From positions 1-26,982 of IMG/VR virus record IMGVR_UViG_3300022822_000076: 26,982 nucleotides of DNA; one strand, written 5' to 3'. The notes under the pieces are model-generated. The model had not been told where the DNA came from and did not search any database. It was given only the letters and a program-made list of their open reading frames with translations. This DNA is from a virus. The position numbers were made by a program, and so were the translations under genes. The first letter of the stretch is position 1; every line of letters starts with the position of its first letter. Below are positions 22,888-26,982 of this stretch, piece by piece.

Positions 22888-23810
22888 AGTTGAAACTTTT
22901 TCTCTATTAGTGTTTTAAAAGTCATCGGTGTACTTGTGTGTAGTAGTTTAGTAAATTCTTTAAATCCTAGCTCTGAAGGATCTTCGTTGTTAAGTTCGAT
23001 TAAGAACACCTCCTTCCCATGGTTAAGAAAGGTCTGACAGTGTTCTAATGCTTGTTTGATAGCATCATTGTCGAGTGCTATAAAAATCTGTTTAACACTA
23101 GATTCTACAATCTTGTGCATTAATTTTTTTGGTATTGTTTTACCTAGTAAAGGTATTGCGTTTCGTTTAATTGCTAAAGCGTCAAACATTCCTTCGCAGA
23201 TTATTAAAGGAGAGTTCCAATTAATATGTAATCCTAGAGGTATTATGTTTTTATTAACTTTTGGATTCTTGTACTTATAGTCTGAAGGTCCAAAGTTACG
23301 TCCTACGAAGTAATTTAAAACCCCCTCTTCGGTATAGGAAGGTATGATTACCATGTCTTTATATTTACCGGTTGCACAAAACCCTATTTCATACCTTTTT
23401 ATCTCAGTACTACCTATATTTCTATTTTTTAAGTATCTAAGAGCTTGTCGTGTAGAGGTGTCAGCAGTATTGGGGTCTATCAAAGAGCTATATTCTTTAG
23501 GTAGTTCTATTAACTCTTCTTGTTGATTAGTACCTTCGTAGAATGAAATCTTTACGTAGCTTTTAAGTTCCTGCATCTTACTAGCAGGAGCACCTACTTT
23601 TTTAAATAAGCTTGCTATAGACTTTCCTCTTGCGTTACATACCCAACAATGCCAATGGTTAATACCTTCTTCGTTTTCTTGGAAGTTTACTTCTAGTTTA
23701 TTTTTACGGTGATTGCAGAAAGGACAGTGGTAGGCTTGATTAGCTCCAGAGGTAGCTTTACCTTTTCCTAGAACATTATCAACGAGGTCCATAAGTAAGT
23801 GATTTACCAT
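22884..23810 (-). CDS. gp61: DNA primase (T4 gp61-like)
   Basis: A 308-residue protein. The N-terminal zinc-binding domain has Cys29-x2-Cys32 (HCPFC) and Cys55-x2-Cys58 (CWVC). The TOPRIM domain follows, with Glu206 (LIICEGMFDAL) and Asp247-x-Asp249 (IALDNDA), the metal-binding acids of primase catalysis. The length is close to T4 gp61 (342). It makes RNA primers for lagging-strand synthesis, normally together with a gp41-type helicase, which is not in this window. It is followed with a four-base overlap by the RecB-like nuclease. Its presence among virion genes differs from T4, where gene 61 is far from the head genes. Confidence 0.92.
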   Translation of the reverse strand: MVNHLLMDLVDNVLGKGKATSGANQAYHCPFCNHRKNKLEVNFQENEEGINHWHCWVCNARGKSIASLFKKVGAPASKMQELKSYVKISFYEGTNQQEELIELPKEYSSLIDPNTADTSTRQALRYLKNRNIGSTEIKRYEIGFCATGKYKDMVIIPSYTEEGVLNYFVGRNFGPSDYKYKNPKVNKNIIPLGLHINWNSPLIICEGMFDALAIKRNAIPLLGKTIPKKLMHKIVESSVKQIFIALDNDAIKQALEHCQTFLNHGKEVFLIELNNEDPSELGFKEFTKLLHTSTPMTFKTLIEKKFQL

Positions 23811-23834
23811 TGTACTAAATATAAGAACTATTAC

Positions 23835-24278
23835 TCAGGTCTCCAAGTCTTTTCTAAAAAATTTAGCTAGTATATTTTCATTGTATGAATCTTTTAAGAG
23901 CACTTCGTATACACATTGATAATGTAACTCGTAGTAAGTTAATTGTTTTTTTGAGAAAGTCAACTGCAATACTTCTCTTTCAAAATTTTCTTTTCCTAAT
24001 TGAGCAATTTCTTCTAGCAGAGGTTTATTGGATCCCCAATAGTTTAACCAGTTAGACTCTTTTAAGACTTTCTTTTTTGTTGGTTTACGTCCAGGCCCGG
24101 TCTGTTCAGACAGTTCTCTCTTTGTAAGTTTCTTAGTTAATGTATTTTGTAAGATTTTCCTACCTATATAGAATTTACCGTCTGTTAGGTTTGTTATCTT
24201 ATAGACGAAACCGTGGCAGGTGTCTGGGAATTGTTCTATAGAGGTGATATCCTCATTCTTATATAACCATTTTAACAT
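23835..24278 (-). CDS. GIY-YIG endonuclease-like protein
   Basis: A 147-residue protein. Residues 23-41 (GFVYKITNLTDGKFYIGRK) match the GIY-YIG core, with GFVY for GIY and an exact YIG. A basic loop (residues 48-75) follows, then ESNWLNYWGS (74-83) and a late Glu117 (YYELHYQ), which would be the metal-binding Glu of the fold. Similar free-standing genes are common in T4-like phages, including Seg-type homing endonucleases. I see no separate DNA-binding domain of the Seg type. It could be a homing enzyme, a DNA-degrading enzyme or a repair nuclease. It lies between a virion gene and the primase, 24 bases before the latter. Confidence 0.82.
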   Translation of the reverse strand: MLKWLYKNEDITSIEQFPDTCHGFVYKITNLTDGKFYIGRKILQNTLTKKLTKRELSEQTGPGRKPTKKKVLKESNWLNYWGSNKPLLEEIAQLGKENFEREVLQLTFSKKQLTYYELHYQCVYEVLLKDSYNENILAKFFRKDLET

Positions 24279-24291
24279 AATTTCTTTTTAT

Positions 24292-25236
24292 TTACCTATC
24301 TATGTTAATAAGTATTGTTGTATCTATTGTAGTGCTTGTAGGGAGTGGTTGAGCTACTTTCGCAATTGCTAGTAGTTCTTGATTGTCGTTGTAAAGACCT
24401 ACTCCGGTCACATATGGAGTAAAGGTAGAGCTTGTAGCGAAATTATTTACTATACCGTCTTTAGGTTGGTAGTAGTAGCTTGAACTGTATTCGAATGAAC
24501 TAGATCCAGATATTATAGACTGGTTTAGTGTAAAGTTGTATTCGGAAGGGTTAATGGTACATTTATACTGAGTTTCATATATGTCGTATGAGGAAGAGAA
24601 AGCACAGTACAGTGAAGAGGCTGTTGTAAAGGCGTTTATAATACCGCTAACTGCTTCTGAAGTATCTTTTGTTATTATAGCGATACCGTGTTGGTATATT
24701 ATTGTACCTACGATTGTGTTAGGGTCTGTATTTAATATTAAGTTACCTTCGCCGTCATCAACTATTAGACCTTTTGGAGAGGTTAGTTGAAATGAGTTGG
24801 GTTGTACTTTATCTCCATATAGGTTTTGAGGTATAGAACATACTCCTATTATTGCGTCTGATGAGGTTGGAAAGTATCTTTCAAATGTTAAGTCTGTTTG
24901 TAGGTAGTTTTCATACCTTCCTGCAGACGATACAGGTCCGGTTGTATTTTCGTTTATAAGATTTACCGGTGTAGATAGATTGTCTCCGTAGCTTGAGCTT
25001 ATGTAATTAGAGTAATATAGTTCGCTTATAGTATTATATACTAGTCTTTGATACTCTACGGAGGTTATACCCGTGGTCGGTTCTTCTAATGAGAATAGTC
25101 CAGTTATATTCTTACCTTTAAACATGTTTATCCCTGCGTTATTAATACCTGCAGGGGTTTGGTATGCAAAGGCTTTACTTACCTGTAATGGGGTTACTAT
25201 TATATCGGATGCTAGTAGTGGTTTGTAAACGCTCAT
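24292..25236 (-). CDS. Virion structural protein with shared C-terminal module
   Basis: A 314-residue protein, rich in Ser, Thr, Tyr and Asn, of beta-structural appearance (MSVYKPLLASDIIVTPLQVSKAF at the N-terminus). The C-terminal 86 residues (229-314) contain NPSEYNFTLNQSIISGS and YVTGVGLYNDNQELLAIAK, both matched in the neighbouring gene at 25242-26228. The two are thus paralogous over their ends and probably bind the same partner in the tail, neck or baseplate. No enzymatic motif is present. It starts 5 bases after the upstream stop, as part of a run of three virion-type genes. Confidence 0.75.
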   Translation of the reverse strand: MSVYKPLLASDIIVTPLQVSKAFAYQTPAGINNAGINMFKGKNITGLFSLEEPTTGITSVEYQRLVYNTISELYYSNYISSSYGDNLSTPVNLINENTTGPVSSAGRYENYLQTDLTFERYFPTSSDAIIGVCSIPQNLYGDKVQPNSFQLTSPKGLIVDDGEGNLILNTDPNTIVGTIIYQHGIAIITKDTSEAVSGIINAFTTASSLYCAFSSSYDIYETQYKCTINPSEYNFTLNQSIISGSSSFEYSSSYYYQPKDGIVNNFATSSTFTPYVTGVGLYNDNQELLAIAKVAQPLPTSTTIDTTILINIDR

Positions 25237-25241
25237 TCATT

Positions 25242-26228
25242 TTAAAAGTCTAATTTTACTCTTAATAAAGTTTCTTTAGTGAAGTCTTTTGTTAAAGGTT
25301 TTGAGAGTTTGCAGATAGCTAGTAGTTCGTTTACGTCGTTATATAGTCCTACAGATGTTACGAAGGTTTGTGGAGAGTTGATCTGAGATGGAAATAATAC
25401 GTCTCCTGTAGACCCTGATATAAATGATGGATTTTCAGAGTAATTAAATTCAGAGTTTCTTGCTCTTATAAATACGTAATCAGATGATAATGTCTCTTGA
25501 CTATTGATTGCAAAAGAGGCAGCGTTTGATCCAGATATAGCGTTAAACATTTTTTCAATGTTCTCACCTGCAGAGTCATCAGTTCTACTAAAAGGTACAC
25601 TTCCGGAAAGTGCTAGTGGATTTAATATTATTGTTGAGATGTCAGGTAAGAATAATCCGTAAGATCCAGACTCGGCGCTATAACCCGTACCTCCGTCGTA
25701 AGAAGTTCCATTAGAACCGGATATAAGTTGATAAACTCTTCCACATTCAAGGAAAGTAGCAGTAGGAGTATCAACAGAGTTATCTGTTAATTCAAATACC
25801 TTTCCTAATGATCCGGATATTTTTATATTAAGAGTACCGGGTAGAAGTTTTTCTTTATACCTTGCTCTCTCTATAGAAAGTGCCCAGAAGAATTCAGAAG
25901 TAGTACCTCCGAAATTAAAATCTAACTCTTCGTCTCCATATACTAAGTTTCTAAATTGACCGTAGACGGTTCTTGTAGGGGAAGCTCCAGGTACTAAGTC
26001 GTTGTAGTTTGCACTACCTGATCCTTTCTTGTCTCCGTACGCTATTGCGAATTGTACGCTTCCGGTTGAGGCAGTTTTGTAAACGTTCTTATAGTAAGGA
26101 TCGTTTGTACTTGTTGTAGAGCTTGTAAAGAATGTAGTAAGGGTTGGTGCTTCGTCTGACCATACAGTAGATGTTACTGAGTCTATACTTACTAAAAAGT
26201 CTTCTGAGTCTAATTTCTTATATGACAT
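25242..26228 (-). CDS. Virion structural protein with shared C-terminal module
   Basis: A 328-residue, Ser/Thr/Gly-rich protein with many short SGS segments. The C-terminal 73 residues (256-328) carry NSEFNYSENPSFISGS (258-273) and FVTSVGLYNDVNELLAICK (289-307), closely parallel to the next gene. The N-terminal parts of the two proteins differ clearly, which suggests a conserved attachment domain with different heads. It starts one base after the upstream gene's stop, so translation is probably coupled. The exact location in the virion cannot be read from the sequence. Confidence 0.75.
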   Translation of the reverse strand: MSYKKLDSEDFLVSIDSVTSTVWSDEAPTLTTFFTSSTTSTNDPYYKNVYKTASTGSVQFAIAYGDKKGSGSANYNDLVPGASPTRTVYGQFRNLVYGDEELDFNFGGTTSEFFWALSIERARYKEKLLPGTLNIKISGSLGKVFELTDNSVDTPTATFLECGRVYQLISGSNGTSYDGGTGYSAESGSYGLFLPDISTIILNPLALSGSVPFSRTDDSAGENIEKMFNAISGSNAASFAINSQETLSSDYVFIRARNSEFNYSENPSFISGSTGDVLFPSQINSPQTFVTSVGLYNDVNELLAICKLSKPLTKDFTKETLLRVKLDF

Positions 26229-26229
26229 G

Positions 26230-26883
26230 TTATATTTTCTTGATAGTTACTGGTATAGAAGCTCTTGCTCCGGAGTCTCTTCCTACTACTTGTAGAGTAG
26301 CGGTAAGGGTTGAATTGGTTCCGAATAAGGTATTTATTGTAGTTATTATTGAGCTTAAACTAGTACCTATTACTGTTTTTGATACTGCTGTACCTATTGT
26401 GGTAGTTGAATTTAAAGCTGTTACTTCTGGAGTATCAACTCCTATTCCGTTAAATGAATTAAACAACCTTACGTCGGAGATAGTAAAAGTATACCCGTTA
26501 GTCTCATAAGCTTGTGCTTGAGATAGGTAGTTTAATGTTTGTGGTCTTATTGAGAAAGCTGCTCCTTGTTTTAGAGTTAGTTGACTGTACCCTAAGTCTA
26601 ATACAGGCATTCTAGCAGTACCTCTAGGTAGTGTTACAAGTTTGTATTTCATTACTTGAGTCTGATCTGGGAATGCTTCTAGTACTGGCATATTCTCTAT
26701 TGCTTCTCCGTAGAATCCTGACCCTGAAGGATGCGTAGGATTATACATACTATAATCTACTTCATCGTCAGATAGAGCAAATTGAGTAATTCTAAAGGAA
26801 CCATCTCCTCTTGCGAGAAGTTCTCTACCTTTTGTTGTTAGTATAGCGTCTAATGTTACTGTGGTGTTGCTTAAAAAACCCAT
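26230..26883 (-). CDS. Virion structural protein
   Basis: A 217-residue protein, MGFLSNTTVTLDAILTTKGRELLARGDGSF at its start, then ITQFALSDDEVDYSMYNPTHPSG. The block "TTKGRELLARG ... F-x-ITQFALSDDEVDYS" is one I associate with structural proteins of T4-like marine phages, usually listed without further function. The C-terminal half is Thr/Ser-rich and beta-like. It is the first gene of the three-gene virion cluster and has a TATTTAT motif 16 bases before its ATG. A neck or tail role is likely from context only. Confidence 0.72.
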   Translation of the reverse strand: MGFLSNTTVTLDAILTTKGRELLARGDGSFRITQFALSDDEVDYSMYNPTHPSGSGFYGEAIENMPVLEAFPDQTQVMKYKLVTLPRGTARMPVLDLGYSQLTLKQGAAFSIRPQTLNYLSQAQAYETNGYTFTISDVRLFNSFNGIGVDTPEVTALNSTTTIGTAVSKTVIGTSLSSIITTINTLFGTNSTLTATLQVVGRDSGARASIPVTIKKI

Positions 26884-26899
26884 GTTGTACTTTTATTTA

Positions 26900-26911
26900 T
26901 TATAAATATAT
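26900..26911 (-). promoter_or_regulatory. TATTTAT late-type motif, site 11
   Basis: The coding strand reads ATATATTTATAA, 16 bases before the ATG at 26883 and after the stop at 26935. Confidence 0.55.
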
Positions 26912-26934
26912 GATTTGTTCAAAGTTAGTTATTA

Positions 26935-26982
26935 TTATACCATCTTAATCACTCCTAAGTCTTGCGCTACTCTCTTAGCGTT
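26935..26982 (-). CDS. C-terminal end of an upstream gene
   Basis: From the right edge the minus strand stays open for 15 codons, ending in TAA at 26937-26935. The visible tail reads NAKRVAQDLGVIKMV, a plausible C-terminal helix. The spacing to the next start (51 bases, with a TATTTAT motif) fits a gene boundary. The product cannot be identified. Confidence 0.5.
   Translation of the reverse strand, partial: NAKRVAQDLGVIKMV

Noticed and set aside
118-26911. Reading the TATAAATA sites on the plus strand as ordinary T4 late promoters
   Set aside because: They would fire away from every gene they precede; no plus-strand gene is present. Antisense transcription remains possible but has no support here.
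1-26982. CRISPR arrays and tRNA genes
   Set aside because: I saw no regularly spaced direct repeats and no cloverleaf-like sequence; the hairpin at 22-36 has a 3-base loop and does not fit an anticodon arm.

Overview
The window is a continuous block of late, virion-assembly genes from a tailed phage of the T4-like (myovirus) supergroup. Every credible gene lies on the minus strand, so transcription runs from high to low coordinates. The hallmark order is terminase large subunit (gp17-like), portal (gp20-like), three small or hypothetical genes in the place of T4 gp67/gp68, prohead protease (gp21-like), scaffold core (gp22-like) and major capsid protein (gp23-like). This is collinear with T4 except that the sheath and tube genes (18, 19) do not lie between terminase and portal. 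A phoH gene follows the capsid gene. The DNA is AT-rich and genes are tightly packed, often with 1- to 4-base overlaps. Starts are preceded by A/T-rich leaders with hardly any Shine-Dalgarno sequence, which fits a Bacteroidota host, but this is an inference. Many hypothetical proteins look like types I know from marine and freshwater T4-like phages.

Layout in transcription order. (1) 26982-24292: the tail end of an upstream gene, then three virion-type proteins, two of which share a C-terminal module. (2) 24278-22093: a GIY-YIG nuclease, a gp61-like primase with zinc finger and TOPRIM, and a RecB/Cas4-like PD-(D/E)XK nuclease. (3) 22080-17786: two nucleotidyltransferase-fold genes joined by a TAATG overlap. 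The second encodes a 1108-residue protein that also carries an NMN-adenylyltransferase-like domain, an acidic linker, two HExxH metallopeptidase-like motifs and a zinc ribbon. (4) 17745-14478: five conserved hypotheticals, one with a zinc ribbon and a TTG start, one perhaps of PD-(D/E)XK fold. (5) 14428-9502: terminase, interrupted by a complete 469-residue LAGLIDADG intein, then portal. (6) 9458-4035: prohead assembly and capsid, closed by a strong terminator. (7) 3925-1: phoH, a coiled-coil protein, tail or fibre-like proteins (one collagen-like, with a decayed tandem duplicate), a repeat-rich fibre protein, and two small related proteins, one of them only 57 residues. A further gene may begin at the left edge.

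The most notable regulatory feature is a recurring 12-base sequence with invariant core TATTTAT on the coding strand. I find it at eleven places, each in front of a gene or gene group, usually 2-40 bases from the start codon. It is the reverse complement of the T4 late-promoter core. It probably marks late transcription units. The strongest candidates for something new are this motif, the 1108-residue multi-enzyme protein with its nucleotidyltransferase partner, and the terminase intein inserted exactly at ATPase motif III.
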